NCBI GenBank assembly: GCA_029261135.1
Contig: JAJDBX010000011.1
Coordinates: 1 to 32,628 of the forward strand
Source of the DNA: Nitrospirota bacterium
GTDB lineage: Bacteria > Nitrospirota > Nitrospiria > SBBL01 > JAADHI01
Direction of reading: 5' to 3'
DNA length: 32,628 nucleotides
Shown: positions 1-8,667 of the stretch, one piece after another
Layout of the letters: every line of letters begins with the position of its first letter
Position numbering within the stretch: position 1 is the stretch's first letter
Translations under genes and position numbers: made by a program
Notes under the pieces: generated by a model
What the model was told of the DNA's origin: nothing
The model's database searches: none
What the model saw: the letters and a program-made list of their open reading frames with translations, nothing else

Positions 1-510
1 CTTTTTTCGATCAATCTATCGGGCCAGTCTCTGGGAGATGAAGCGTTTTTGCATTATACCATCGACGCCCTTAAACAATATGCGATACCGCCTGAAAAGA
101 TTTGTTGGGAAATTACAGAGACAGGGGCCATTAGCAATCTCACAGGCGCAAACCGTTTTATGCATGCCTTAAAAAATCTCGGATGCCGTTTTGCCTTGGA
201 CGATTTTGGGACGGGTTTATCCTCCTTTGCCTATTTGAAAGCGCTGCCTGTCGATTACTTGAAAATCGCCGGGGTATTCGTGTCCGATGTCGCCGGTGAC
301 CCGATCGATTTGGCCATGGTGAAATCGATCAACGCAATCGGACAGGTCATGGGGATGAAAACGATCGCCGAAAGTGTCGAGAACGAAGAAATATTGACGA
401 TCATGCGAGAGATCGGGGTGGATTATCTTCAGGGTTATGCGCTGGGAAAACCGCTTAGACTCTCGGAGAATAAGTCTCCAGTACACGAAAAGCCCACCGC
501 CGATATGTAA
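1..510 (+). CDS. EAL-domain protein, probable c-di-GMP phosphodiesterase (5' end outside window)
   Basis: The reading frame is open from base 1, so only the C-terminal part (169 codons) of a longer gene is seen; the EAL signature itself lies upstream. Visible family motifs in order are INLSG, EITETGAI (metal-binding Glu), DDFGTGLSS, DYLKIAG, IAESVENEE and DYLQGYALGKP. These are the loop and metal-ligand segments of the EAL fold that hydrolyses cyclic di-GMP to pGpG. The usual K-I-D triplet reads K-I-A here (Ala codon at 268-270), so one residue normally counted among the metal or catalytic ligands is missing and activity is uncertain. No further domain follows; the protein ends about 20 residues after the domain. 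Upstream sensor domains cannot be judged. The fold assignment is secure; enzymatic activity is not. Confidence 0.93.
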   Translation, partial: LFSINLSGQSLGDEAFLHYTIDALKQYAIPPEKICWEITETGAISNLTGANRFMHALKNLGCRFALDDFGTGLSSFAYLKALPVDYLKIAGVFVSDVAGDPIDLAMVKSINAIGQVMGMKTIAESVENEEILTIMREIGVDYLQGYALGKPLRLSENKSPVHEKPTADM

Positions 511-803
511 ATATTTTTAAAAAAAACAGCCTTCATTAGACCATCAGTAAAATCTGCTCGATCATTGTACGGCTTCAGATCAAGAGCTTAAAAACTCGCT
601 TAATCTATGGGTGTAACGATCACCGAATAAATTGAATTGAAATTAATCATCCTCATAAGGGTTTACATTGAAATCAGTGCATAAAATAGCCAAAACAAAT
701 ATAATAACTACGGGAAGGAATCGGCGACAACAAGGATGATCGGGCGAGGGAGTGTAACTTCCCTTTAATCACTTTCACAAACAAAATATAATAAATTAGA
801 TTT
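511..803. other. Intergenic stretch without recognisable gene
   Basis: AT-rich spacer between the EAL gene and the promoter region of the sugar dehydrogenase. I see no ribosome-binding site with a plausible frame, no RNA gene and no clear terminator hairpin. The antisense open frame crossing 674-877 has no family features and overlaps the next gene's promoter, so it is not called. Confidence 0.5.
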
Positions 804-851
804 GAATCATCAGGTATCTGATTGACATGATTCACCAATTTTGAATACTCT
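804..851 (+). promoter_or_regulatory. Putative promoter with operator-like inverted repeats
   Basis: A perfect -35 hexamer TTGACA (822-827) is followed after 18 bases by TACTCT (846-851), a weak -10. Two nested inverted repeats overlap the -35: ATCAG-GTAT-CTGAT (809-822) and GAATCAT/ATGATTC (804-810 and 827-833). This is the layout of a repressor site on a promoter for the sugar dehydrogenase gene. The leader would be very short, because the ribosome-binding site AGGAG lies at 866-870. No transcription factor is identified. Confidence 0.35.
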
Positions 852-875
852 AAATTGAACACATCAGGAGTTTGC

Positions 876-2033
876 ATGTTGCTATTTTATAAAATCCTAT
901 CCCTTGGATTGATTTATATCACGTTGATCCCGGTACAAATCGTTTTCGGTGGCGCTCCTCCTAAAATCAAACTCACTCAAGTTGTTGATCAGCTACATCA
1001 ACCTCTTGCTTTAGTGCATGCCGGGGATGACAGCGGTCGACTTTTTATTGTCGAACAAGAGGGTGTGATTCGAATACTCAAAAATGGAGTGCTTTTAAAA
1101 AGCCCTTTTCTCGATATCCGAGATCGTGTGACTTCCGGCGGAGAAACGGGGCTTTTAGGGCTTGTCTTTCATCCGAAATTTTTAAAAAATGGACGCTTCT
1201 TTGTCAATTATACGACTTCGAAAGAAGGTTTGAAAACGGTCATTTCTGAATTCAAGTCAGGAAAAAGTCTTGAAAAAGTTCAGCCAAAAAATGAAATAAT
1301 CCTATTAACAATTGCGCAACCCTTCGGTAATCACAATGGCGGAAATATTGCTTTTGGTCCGGATGGGAAACTTTACATCGGTATGGGGGACGGCGGTTCG
1401 GGGAACGACCCTGAAGGCAATGGCCAAAATCTTTCAACATTGCTTGGCAGTATGCTGCGTATTGATGTTGATCGCAAAGAAGGTGGAAAGGCCTATGCCA
1501 TTCCAATTGATAATCCCTTCCGAAACCAGTCTGATATTTCTCCGGAGATTTGGGCCTATGGTTTAAGAAATCCCTGGCGATTTTCTTTTGATGCCCTGAC
1601 CGGAGATCTTTGGGCAGGTGATGTCGGACAAAATCACCGAGAAGAAATTAATATAATTCAAAGAGGCCGTAACTACGGTTGGAATATTATGGAAGGCAGC
1701 ATCTGTAGGCCGGGTGTTAATCGACTCTGTGACAAAAGTCCATATGCCTTGCCAATTTATGACTACCCTCGCAGTCAAGGGACGGTCGTGATTGGTGGTT
1801 ATGTTTATCGTGGCTTTGACATTCCCGGTTTAAAAGGCAGCTACCTTTATGCCGATTTTGGGAATGGACAGATTTCAATGTTGAAATACAATAATAAAAC
1901 CGTCACCGAAAGCCAGCCTCTACTTACGACAAATCGTATGATCAGCGCGTTTGGGGAAGATGAACAAGGTGAGCTTTATGTGCTTGATTATCGTGGCGCG
2001 GTTTTAAAAATAGTTGAGGCAAGAAAAAAATAG
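876..2033 (+). CDS. Exported PQQ-dependent sugar dehydrogenase (GSDH/HHIP-like beta-propeller)
   Basis: 385 residues starting at ATG 876, chosen because AGGAG (866-870) sits five bases upstream; a TTG at 855 lacks such a site. Residues 1-26 form a signal peptide, so the protein is periplasmic or extracellular. The rest matches the soluble glucose/sorbosone dehydrogenase propeller: GLLGLVFHPKF, NHNGGNIAFGPDGKLYIG with the His-containing active-site strand, MGDGGSGNDP, LLGSMLRIDVD, WAYGLRNPWRFSFD, GDVGQNHREEINI, NYGWNIMEG and YLYADFGNGQI. The family oxidises aldose sugars using PQQ and Ca2+. No PQQ biosynthesis gene is in the window, so cofactor supply and true substrate are unknown. It converges on the RND exporter gene with 12 bases between stop codons. 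Confidence 0.9.
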   Translation: MLLFYKILSLGLIYITLIPVQIVFGGAPPKIKLTQVVDQLHQPLALVHAGDDSGRLFIVEQEGVIRILKNGVLLKSPFLDIRDRVTSGGETGLLGLVFHPKFLKNGRFFVNYTTSKEGLKTVISEFKSGKSLEKVQPKNEIILLTIAQPFGNHNGGNIAFGPDGKLYIGMGDGGSGNDPEGNGQNLSTLLGSMLRIDVDRKEGGKAYAIPIDNPFRNQSDISPEIWAYGLRNPWRFSFDALTGDLWAGDVGQNHREEINIIQRGRNYGWNIMEGSICRPGVNRLCDKSPYALPIYDYPRSQGTVVIGGYVYRGFDIPGLKGSYLYADFGNGQISMLKYNNKTVTESQPLLTTNRMISAFGEDEQGELYVLDYRGAVLKIVEARKK

Positions 2034-2046
2034 GGCATTTTTTTTC
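2023..2046. terminator. Possible bidirectional terminator between convergent genes
   Basis: GAAAAAAAT (2023-2031) pairs with ATTTTTTTTC (2037-2046) around the loop AGGGC, overlapping the stop codons of both convergent genes. The stem is all A-T except the outer pair. It resembles a weak two-way terminator, giving a U-run on either strand, but has no GC-rich stem. Confidence 0.35.
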
Positions 2047-4520
2047 TACTCGATTTTGGGTTTATGGGGTGGTGGGCGGAGCACATCGCCATCAACATTA
2101 TACTTCTGTGCCTCCCCGCGCGTCGCCAGTTCAATCCATTCGCTGGGTCTGACGCGAAATAAAAACTCGGGTCGAATGGCCATAATGAGTGAGGGCAGTA
2201 AGATCACGGCTGAAAGGGCACTTGTTATCATGGCCAGTGGCATCAAGATCCCTTCAATATGAAGATAGTATCCTGGAAAGGCAACTAGGGCTGTTCCGAT
2301 AGCAAAGGCTGTTGCAACCAGGAGAACGGATCTGCCCGCTGTCGTTAAAGTGATCATTAAAACACGATCCAAATGTCGATTCACCGAAAGTTCATCACGA
2401 AAGCGATATAACATATAAATTGCATAGTCCGCTCCCATCCCGACAGCCATTGCCGAGGCCGCTGCAGTTGAAACCCCTAAAGGTATGCCGGTGAGTCCGA
2501 GAAAACCGAAATTCCAAGCGACTGCAATCAGGAGTGGGACTAATACAAAAAGACCGGCAATAAATGATCGAAAAATGAGGGCCGCCATTAAAAAACAGAT
2601 CAGGGTCATTTGGGCGATGTTGAGCAGCTTACCTCGAATGATGACTTCATTGAGCGCGAGTGTGACTGGAACAGATCCTGCGAACCCAATCGAAACCTCT
2701 TTGGGAAAGTGTGCTGCTTCATAGTCTTTAATTTGCGCGATGAGTGTTTCGCCCAATGCGGTTGCATCTGATTTTAAAAAGGTCATGATCACGGCATTTT
2801 GAAACGAGATGTCTGCGACCCGTTTGAAATCATCTGGGTTGCCTGAAATGGAGTAGAGAAAAAGAAACTGCGCCGCTTCTTGTCGTGTTTTAGGGACTTG
2901 TTCTTCCTCTTTATCGCCTCCATAAAATGAGCGCCGCATCCCTTTGACATAATCCACATAGGATTCTGTTCTTCCGACCAAGGGGTTTTCCTTTAATTTG
3001 GTTTGAAGACCATCGATTGCGGCCATCACTTTAGGATTTTTAAGACCGCCGGGAGTTTCTGTTTTGATGAGAATATTGAGTGTGGAAGTCCCGCCAAATT
3101 TTTCATTCAACACGGTATCATCATGCCTCAGTGATGTGCGTTCAAAAAAGAGGTTACGTAAACTGTTGCCGATGGATACTTGGCCTGAAAGGAGGAGCGG
3201 AATAAGGATTGCGATGATGCCCCCTAAGATTATTTTTTTCCTCTTGGGACCTGAGGCCCAGACGCCAATATTTGTGAGGAGTGTGTCTGAAGCGGGATGT
3301 GCCAAAACCGTTTCCAGTTCTTCGCCACTCGGCGGTGGAATAAGAGAACGAAGTGCGGGAATAAGTGTCATTTCTAGGATAAGCGCACTTAAAATCCCAA
3401 AGGAAGTCATTAAGCCAAAGGATTGAAAGGTGGGGAGTTTGAAAGTGACGAGCGAGGCAAAACTTGCCGCAGCAACAAAACCTGCAGTCAAAACGACAGG
3501 AGCCATTTTTGATGTGGCCTCAACGACCGCTATTTTTTGTGCCGGCTCGGGCACATCCATCCCAATGGCATATTCAAGTGTTTCATAAAATCGCCGCAAA
3601 ATTTGAACAGAATGTCCCGCAGCCATTGCGACAATCAAAATAGGGGTGAGGCCCTTGGTCCAAAGATCAATCTTGAGACCGAGCATCCCAATCAAGCCCA
3701 AAGCCCAGAGGCCACTTAAAAAAGCAGTCAATGCCGGGATAAACATCCCTTGAAGTGTTCTAAAGGCCCGATAATGAACGAGCATAATGATCAAAAAAGA
3801 GATGGGAAAAACCCAGTGAATCATTAAAGCCGCATCTTTTTCAAGAAATGCAAGAGAGACGGGGAGTCCTCCCAGATGAATACTGGCTTCAGCGTCTTCT
3901 TCCTGTTTGACAACTTGCTCAAGCGCATCATAAAGGGCGAGGTCTCCAAAGAATTCTCCTGGTGTTTCCCCGCTGATTTTTTCGTTTTCCCGTATCGTTG
4001 CGATATCTTGGACATCAACGATGATGGCCGCCGCCGTTGCATCTGAGGAGACCAGGGCCCCGACATAAAGTGGATTGTTAAAGACATCAGTTCGGATGGT
4101 ATCCGCTTCACTTTGGGTTGTGGGAACTGAAGGCATTAGCCGTTCGACATCAAAGCCTTGTGCGTTATAGCGAAGATTTTTAACCCTTCTTGATGCAATG
4201 CTCAGGACATTGTCTGAATAAATGCCGGGTATTTTTTTGATGTTTTCTGTGAGCCGGTCGATTTTGGCTAAAAATGAAGGCGTAAAGATGTCGCCTGTTT
4301 TTGCGACCACCCCGATAACAATCACTCTCCCTCCGCCAAAGAGTTGTTCAATCTTTGCATTTGTTTCAATGTAGGGGTGTTCTTGAGGCAGGATCTTTGT
4401 GGCGTCAATTTCAGTTTTCACTGAGCTGACCTGGGTGAGAAAAAAGAAGGTCACACCGATAAGCAGGGCCATGACAGCATATGCATGTTTGACGATGAAT
4501 TCAAAATATTTCCGACCCAT
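2046..4520 (-). CDS. RND superfamily exporter, MMPL/HpnN-like
   Basis: 824 residues from ATG 4520. The frame extends to a TTG at 4571, but neither start has a good ribosome-binding site; the ATG puts the first membrane helix at residues 12-31, as usual for this family. The architecture is doubled: helix, periplasmic loop, five or more helices, then the same again. Marker segments are the first-half cluster beginning ALMIHWVFPISFLII and the second-half motif GMGADYAIYMLYRFRDE, typical of MMPL (PF03176) RND proteins. Such proteins use the proton gradient to move lipids, hopanoids or hydrophobic compounds between inner and outer membrane. No membrane-fusion protein, outer-membrane channel or hopanoid gene is adjacent, so the cargo is unknown. 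It is transcribed alone on the minus strand. Confidence 0.88.
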   Translation of the reverse strand: MGRKYFEFIVKHAYAVMALLIGVTFFFLTQVSSVKTEIDATKILPQEHPYIETNAKIEQLFGGGRVIVIGVVAKTGDIFTPSFLAKIDRLTENIKKIPGIYSDNVLSIASRRVKNLRYNAQGFDVERLMPSVPTTQSEADTIRTDVFNNPLYVGALVSSDATAAAIIVDVQDIATIRENEKISGETPGEFFGDLALYDALEQVVKQEEDAEASIHLGGLPVSLAFLEKDAALMIHWVFPISFLIIMLVHYRAFRTLQGMFIPALTAFLSGLWALGLIGMLGLKIDLWTKGLTPILIVAMAAGHSVQILRRFYETLEYAIGMDVPEPAQKIAVVEATSKMAPVVLTAGFVAAASFASLVTFKLPTFQSFGLMTSFGILSALILEMTLIPALRSLIPPPSGEELETVLAHPASDTLLTNIGVWASGPKRKKIILGGIIAILIPLLLSGQVSIGNSLRNLFFERTSLRHDDTVLNEKFGGTSTLNILIKTETPGGLKNPKVMAAIDGLQTKLKENPLVGRTESYVDYVKGMRRSFYGGDKEEEQVPKTRQEAAQFLFLYSISGNPDDFKRVADISFQNAVIMTFLKSDATALGETLIAQIKDYEAAHFPKEVSIGFAGSVPVTLALNEVIIRGKLLNIAQMTLICFLMAALIFRSFIAGLFVLVPLLIAVAWNFGFLGLTGIPLGVSTAAASAMAVGMGADYAIYMLYRFRDELSVNRHLDRVLMITLTTAGRSVLLVATAFAIGTALVAFPGYYLHIEGILMPLAMITSALSAVILLPSLIMAIRPEFLFRVRPSEWIELATRGEAQKYNVDGDVLRPPPHKPKIE

Positions 4521-5133
4521 AAAACTAGAGTACCATTTGGAAAAATAAGCTGCAATCCGGAAATTTTCCAAAATATTGCTGGATGTCGTTTTAAGATAGG
4601 CACAAACATCAAGATTTATGTTTTATGACTTCAGAATTTTTAGCATTCAAGCGGATAGGAGGATCTGAAGCGGGGTCAGGTGCAGAAAACTGGGGTAAGC
4701 CAGAACATGCGAAGGCCTTGTCAGATTTTTTGTTTTATAATAATCTGGACAATGACAGCGGAAAAACCAAGCATAATCAATCGGGACAGGATTATGCCCC
4801 CACCGGGGAATTCAGATGGCGCGGCCCCTATGTTGAGGCTCCGGAAATACTGGATCCTTGAGGACAATCTTAGCCCGGTACTTTTCAGGAAACCCCATTT
4901 CGAGATGAAACGGGATATAATGAAGATCATCTTCAGGGTGATGATATTGGTGTGATGGTGAGATCCAATTAGAAGTATTGATTTTTGAGATCTCAGCGGA
5001 TCACTGTTCTATCCACGATGAACTTTCCTGATTAAAAATACTTTCAGTTCTTAATTACTCTTTTGTATTCACGATATTGGTATCCTTTATGTTGCTAAGT
5101 TTTTGTTTTGAATGAGTTTTTGAAGTCAAAACA
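4521..5133. other. Long intergenic region without a confident gene
   Basis: About 600 bases between divergent genes. Open frames occur on both strands (plus strand 4625-4861 and 4680-4955; minus strand 4721-4930), but none has a ribosome-binding site or a recognised family. On the minus strand two adjoining frames around 4720-5000 have protein-like composition broken by stops, which could be a decayed gene; this is speculative. I see no RNA gene. The AT content rises toward 5000-5160, where the promoter of the next gene probably lies. Confidence 0.4.
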
Positions 5134-5160
5134 TTGATTTTTTCACAGAAATGGTATACA
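5134..5160 (+). promoter_or_regulatory. Possible promoter of the AMIN protein gene
   Basis: TTGATT (5134-5139) and TATACA (5155-5160) are separated by 15 bases, which is short. Each matches the consensus hexamer at four of six positions. It would leave a leader of about 85 bases, containing a small hairpin AAAGG/CCTTT near 5178-5195. Weak evidence. Confidence 0.25.
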
Positions 5161-5251
5161 CATAACTATGTCTACCTAAAGGGCAAATTCCTTTAATGTC
5201 AATTAACGAGAAAAAGCGGGCGAAGAAATCAACGCTAAGGGGGAGGTGTAA

Positions 5252-6268
5252 ATGGGCGACCAACTAGCCGGACGCTTTCGATTGCTTAAGATGGGAGCCA
5301 TAGTGATGGTCTTGTCTGCCACATACTCTTGTGCTGTTAAAACAACGCGGAGGACAATCAGCTCACCGGATCCGATTAGAATTCAAGATATTCGTGTTGC
5401 TGAAGGGATCGACAAAACAATCATAGAATTGGAATCGGATGAACCAATTTTATATACCTCGTTTCGACAATCCGCCCCGGATAGACTGGTCATCGAAATG
5501 GCCGATGTGACCTTTGGTCAATATCAAGATAAGATAAAAATTCCTGAGGGACCTGTTCGTTCGATCACACTGGCATCAAGCGGGGAGCTTGATGTTTCTC
5601 GTCTTGAGTTTGAGCTGAATGGTTTGGTGAAGACCGAAGTCCGACCGGAAGGACTAAATATTGTGATTGAAGTGACCCGTCTCGAAAAAATGACGGGTTT
5701 TGGAAAAGAAGTCCAAGTTGAAGAAAAACATCAAAAAAAGTTTATATTCATGGGGGATGGTCAGGAAAAACCACCTGCAACTCTGACTGGGAAGCCAGGC
5801 ACGGAAGATGTGGATGCACTGTCTGTCGATATCGAGCCCTCTATCGTCCCTTCTTTGGTTCCGACTGCGCCAATGGTCATAATGGATGTGCCCGGAGTCA
5901 ACACGGAAAAGGCCTCTTCTCCCCCCGCCGTTGTCTCGAAAAAAGAAATGACAAAGATGCCTCCGGCCAAGTTTGTTTCTGAGGTGAAATTTGTACAGGC
6001 GAATGGGCTTCAACTCGTGATCACTTCGGATGGAGATTTGTCACCCGATATTTTTTTCGTGGGTAAAAATAAAAAGCGCTTGGTTATTGATTTTCCTGGT
6101 GTTAAATCGACGATGAAGCGCGGTAACATTCTTGGGGATGACCTTTTTGTGAAGCAGGTTCGTTTTGGGCAGCATCCCAAGAAACTCCGCCTTGTGCTTG
6201 ATCTCATGAAGCCGGTTATTTTCGCCTGGGATCAAAAACAGAATGAACTTTGGGTCACATTAAAATAA
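5252..6268 (+). CDS. Two-AMIN-domain envelope protein, probable lipoprotein
   Basis: 338 residues; start ATG 5252 follows a strong GGGGGAGGTG ribosome-binding site. A hydrophobic segment at residues 14-26 ends at Cys27 in a loose lipobox (TYSC), so a lipoprotein is likely though not certain. Residues about 41-142 form one AMIN-type beta domain (IRIQDIRVAEG, DRLVIEMADV, RSITLASS, SRLEFELN) and residues about 241-338 a second (LQLVITSDG, KRLVIDFPGV, VKQVRFGQH, LRLVLDL). A Pro/Thr/Lys-rich linker joins them. AMIN domains bind peptidoglycan or envelope partners in PilQ secretins and AmiC amidases, but here no secretin or amidase domain follows. It probably acts as a periplasmic cell-wall-binding or scaffold protein. 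No pilus genes are nearby. Confidence 0.8.
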   Translation: MGDQLAGRFRLLKMGAIVMVLSATYSCAVKTTRRTISSPDPIRIQDIRVAEGIDKTIIELESDEPILYTSFRQSAPDRLVIEMADVTFGQYQDKIKIPEGPVRSITLASSGELDVSRLEFELNGLVKTEVRPEGLNIVIEVTRLEKMTGFGKEVQVEEKHQKKFIFMGDGQEKPPATLTGKPGTEDVDALSVDIEPSIVPSLVPTAPMVIMDVPGVNTEKASSPPAVVSKKEMTKMPPAKFVSEVKFVQANGLQLVITSDGDLSPDIFFVGKNKKRLVIDFPGVKSTMKRGNILGDDLFVKQVRFGQHPKKLRLVLDLMKPVIFAWDQKQNELWVTLK

Positions 6269-6421
6269 AGCCACTTGCTGAAATATCCCCCTACAAAAAT
6301 GATCAACATGATTCGATGTCCTGTGTGAGAACTCTTCTCCACTTTATGTAACATAATGTTTTATGGATGCTCATCGTCAATTTTATTGTTCGTTCTGCCC
6401 GGGAGGCGCTTGATCTTCTGA

Positions 6422-7405
6422 ATGTTTAATAATAAGATCATAAGGCTCGGATTTTTAACCGTCTTTATTTTAATTTTTGGGGCATTCGGACTCAACTATT
6501 TTGAGAACACCCCTTCCCTGATGGATGCCTTGTGGTGGAGTTTTGTGACCATTACAACGGTCGGTTATGGGGACGTGACCCCGACGACGATCGGGGGTCG
6601 AGCGACCGGGGTGATCGTTATGGTGTTTGGCATCGGTCTGCTGGGCATGTTTACGGCAACCGTGGCCAGCATTTTTGTGGAGGGAAAGCTGAAAGAGGGA
6701 AAAGGTTTGAAAGCAGTCACAGTGACCGATCATTTTATTGTCTGCGGTTGGAATTACAAAGCGGAAGAAATTGTTGAAGAACTGCGTGCGGATCTAAAAA
6801 TGAAGGAACGGCCCATCGTTTTAATTGCGGATCTCTCTGAACAACCTATTGAAGCTGAAAATGTTTATTTTGTTGCCGGATTGGTTACCGAAGAAAGTCT
6901 TAAAAAAGCCAATATAAGCGAAGCCGCTGTTGTCTTGATCATTTCTGACGAACGGCTGGATTCTCACTCGAGTGACGCAAAGGTGGTTTTTAATACCTTA
7001 ACGGTGCGTTCTTTCCACCCGGATATTTATATCTGTGCGGAGATTACCGATGTGAAGAGCACACAACATTGTAAAATGGCGGGTGCCAATGAAATCGTGG
7101 TGATCGGTGCATTAAGCAGTAATCTTTTGGTGCAGGCGGCGCTTGATCATGGTATTACGCACATGATCTCCGAACTGATCAGTAATAAAACTGGCAGCAA
7201 CCTTTATAAAATGATGCCCCCGGAAGATCTGATCGGCCGACCTTTTATTGATGCCTTGACAGAATTAAAGCGGGATCATAATGCGATTGCACTTGCGATT
7301 GAATCCAAAGATGAAAATCGATTTATATCAAACCCGTCCATGAGCTATGCAGTTCAGGAGGATGATCTCTTTGTTGTGATTTCTGAAGAACGACCACAGG
7401 TTTGA
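6422..7405 (+). CDS. Two-TM potassium channel with RCK (TrkA-N/TrkA-C) domain
   Basis: 327 residues; an in-frame stop lies directly before ATG 6422, so the start cannot be earlier. TM1 is at residues 8-26, the pore helix at about 33-45, the K+ selectivity filter TVGYGD at 46-51 and TM2 at about 62-86. The cytoplasmic part begins HFIVCGWNYKAEEIVEEL (104 on), the RCK Rossmann fold with a changed glycine motif. It ends in a TrkA-C module (DLIGRPFIDALTELK to ISEERP). This is the MthK-type layout, in which RCK rings gate the pore in response to a ligand such as Ca2+ or a nucleotide. It is the first gene of the PspA/DUF350/spermidine synthase cluster; K+ channels of this kind recur in such clusters, which suggests a role in ion balance during membrane stress. 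Confidence 0.93.
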   Translation: MFNNKIIRLGFLTVFILIFGAFGLNYFENTPSLMDALWWSFVTITTVGYGDVTPTTIGGRATGVIVMVFGIGLLGMFTATVASIFVEGKLKEGKGLKAVTVTDHFIVCGWNYKAEEIVEELRADLKMKERPIVLIADLSEQPIEAENVYFVAGLVTEESLKKANISEAAVVLIISDERLDSHSSDAKVVFNTLTVRSFHPDIYICAEITDVKSTQHCKMAGANEIVVIGALSSNLLVQAALDHGITHMISELISNKTGSNLYKMMPPEDLIGRPFIDALTELKRDHNAIALAIESKDENRFISNPSMSYAVQEDDLFVVISEERPQV

Positions 7406-7457
7406 CCTAAGTGCTTGAAGAATTGTTGATGATTACGAAATCAGGGGGAATGAAACG

Positions 7458-7856
7458 ATGTCTGAAAACTATGAAAAAGTAAGAAACTATCTACTGGAGT
7501 TGGGCCTGTCCATTACCAGTGAGGACGAGAAGGAAGAGTTGGCCGTTGTCGAAGATGAAGAAAAAGGCATTAAAAATTTAATCGTTGATTGCGAAGCACC
7601 CATCCTGATTATCGAGCAGACGATTATGCCTGTTCCCGCAAAGAGCGAGACCCTCTACAAACGCCTGCTTCAGATGAATCGTACGCTGGTGCATGGTGCT
7701 TTTGTGCTTGATGAGGATGAGAAAAACGTGCTCTTTCGGGATACGCTTCAACTCGAAAACCTTGATTTGAATGAATTAGAGGGATCGATCAATGCACTCA
7801 GTCTGGCCTTGGCCGAAAATGCCAACGAGCTGATTGCATTTAGCAAAGGGGAATAG
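7458..7856 (+). CDS. YbjN-like (type III chaperone fold) small cytoplasmic protein
   Basis: 132 residues from ATG 7458 with ribosome-binding site AGGGGGAA. It is acidic and soluble, with no signal or membrane helix. The segment LLQMNRTLVHGAFVLDED followed by VLFRDTLQLENLDLNELEGSI matches the helix-strand pattern of the YbjN family, often labelled Tir/CesT-type chaperone. E. coli YjfI (DUF2170), which occupies the same place before a PspA paralogue, has a related layout, so the two may be equivalent. It probably binds a partner protein of the cluster, with PspA an obvious candidate by position. No enzymatic motif is seen. It lies 52 bases after the channel gene and 61 before pspA. Confidence 0.75.
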   Translation: MSENYEKVRNYLLELGLSITSEDEKEELAVVEDEEKGIKNLIVDCEAPILIIEQTIMPVPAKSETLYKRLLQMNRTLVHGAFVLDEDEKNVLFRDTLQLENLDLNELEGSINALSLALAENANELIAFSKGE

Positions 7857-7917
7857 ATCCCTGAGTGGTTTTTTTTCGAAAAAAACGCGATTAAAATGAA
7901 CGATAAGGAGAAATCTG

Positions 7918-8628
7918 ATGGCAGGCATTTTTCAGCGATTATTTAAAGTCGGGCAATCTGAAGCCCATAGCGCAATTGATAAATTTGAAAATCCAATCAA
8001 ATTGACCGAGCAAGGCATTCGTGATCTCAAAAAAGATTTGCAAGAATCCATGAAAAGTCTTGCCGAGGTGAAGGGCGTTGCCATTCGTCTCAAGCGAGAA
8101 GCGGAAGAAGATAAAAAGCGTGCAGTGGATTATGAGCGAAAAGCGATGTTGCTCTTGAAGAAAATGGAGAGTGGGGAGTTAGAAGCGGCCCAAGCAGAAC
8201 GATTGGCTTCAGAATCTTTAAGCCGAAAAGAAGAGGTGAGTCAGAAAGCGGTTCGTTTGACGCAAGATTGGGAGAAGCAGGATAAAATGGCGGCGCAGCT
8301 TCAACGTAATGTCGAAAAATTGAAATCGACCGTTTCGGCCTACGAAAATGACCTGATCACCCTTCGGGCCAGGGCGAAAACAGCCTCGGCGACGCGTAAA
8401 ATTAATGAGCAAATGGCAAAGGTCGATTCTTCTGGCACCATCTCCATGCTGGAAAAGATGAAATCAAAAGTGGAAGAAGACGAAGCCCTCGCGGAATCCT
8501 ATGGGGAGATGGCTGCCGTAGACAAGAGTGTTGACGATGAAATCAACGCCGCTTTAGAGGGGGGCTCAACCAGTCCTGCGAGCGACCAGCTTATCGCGCT
8601 GAAGAAGAAAATGGGCATCACGCAGTAA
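7918..8628 (+). CDS. pspA: PspA/IM30 family membrane-stress protein
   Basis: 236 residues from ATG 7918, with AAGGAG eight bases upstream. The N-terminus MAGIFQRLFKVGQSEAHSAI is the membrane-binding amphipathic start of the family; a long Lys/Glu-rich coiled coil follows from about residue 25 to 165. Then come SGTISMLEKMKSKVEEDEALAES and a C-terminal helix ending KKKMGI. Family members polymerise into ESCRT-III-like rods and rings that stabilise damaged inner membrane and limit proton leakage. No pspF regulator or pspBC is nearby, so this is not the classical phage-shock operon; the YjfJ-like context with YbjN, DUF350 and spermidine synthase fits better. The next gene of the cluster is displaced by the pseudogene insertion. 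Confidence 0.93.
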   Translation: MAGIFQRLFKVGQSEAHSAIDKFENPIKLTEQGIRDLKKDLQESMKSLAEVKGVAIRLKREAEEDKKRAVDYERKAMLLLKKMESGELEAAQAERLASESLSRKEEVSQKAVRLTQDWEKQDKMAAQLQRNVEKLKSTVSAYENDLITLRARAKTASATRKINEQMAKVDSSGTISMLEKMKSKVEEDEALAESYGEMAAVDKSVDDEINAALEGGSTSPASDQLIALKKKMGITQ

Positions 8629-8631
8629 AGT

Positions 8632-8638
8632 GTTAGGG
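8632..8638 (+). other. Possible cassette boundary (GTTRRRY-like core site)
   Basis: GTTAGGG starts three bases after the pspA stop and differs from the integron core GTTRRRY only in the last base. It stands directly before the foreign pseudogene, where a cassette boundary is expected. A single short motif carries little weight on its own. Confidence 0.3.
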
Positions 8639-8667
8639 TTAATGAACCGCAAAATAGAAGCCAAAAA

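Noticed and set aside
4625-4861. Plus-strand 78-codon open frame
   Set aside because: No ribosome-binding site, no recognisable family and competing frames of equal length on both strands.
5161-5250. Possible c-di-GMP (GEMM) riboswitch before the AMIN gene
   Set aside because: An AGGGCAAA-like element is present, but the rest of the aptamer consensus (the GGGACGCAAAGC block and second stem) is absent.
7869-7885. Terminator between the YbjN-like gene and pspA
   Set aside because: TTTTTTTCGAAAAAAA is a perfect palindrome with no loop and no GC stem; it cannot act as a normal hairpin terminator.
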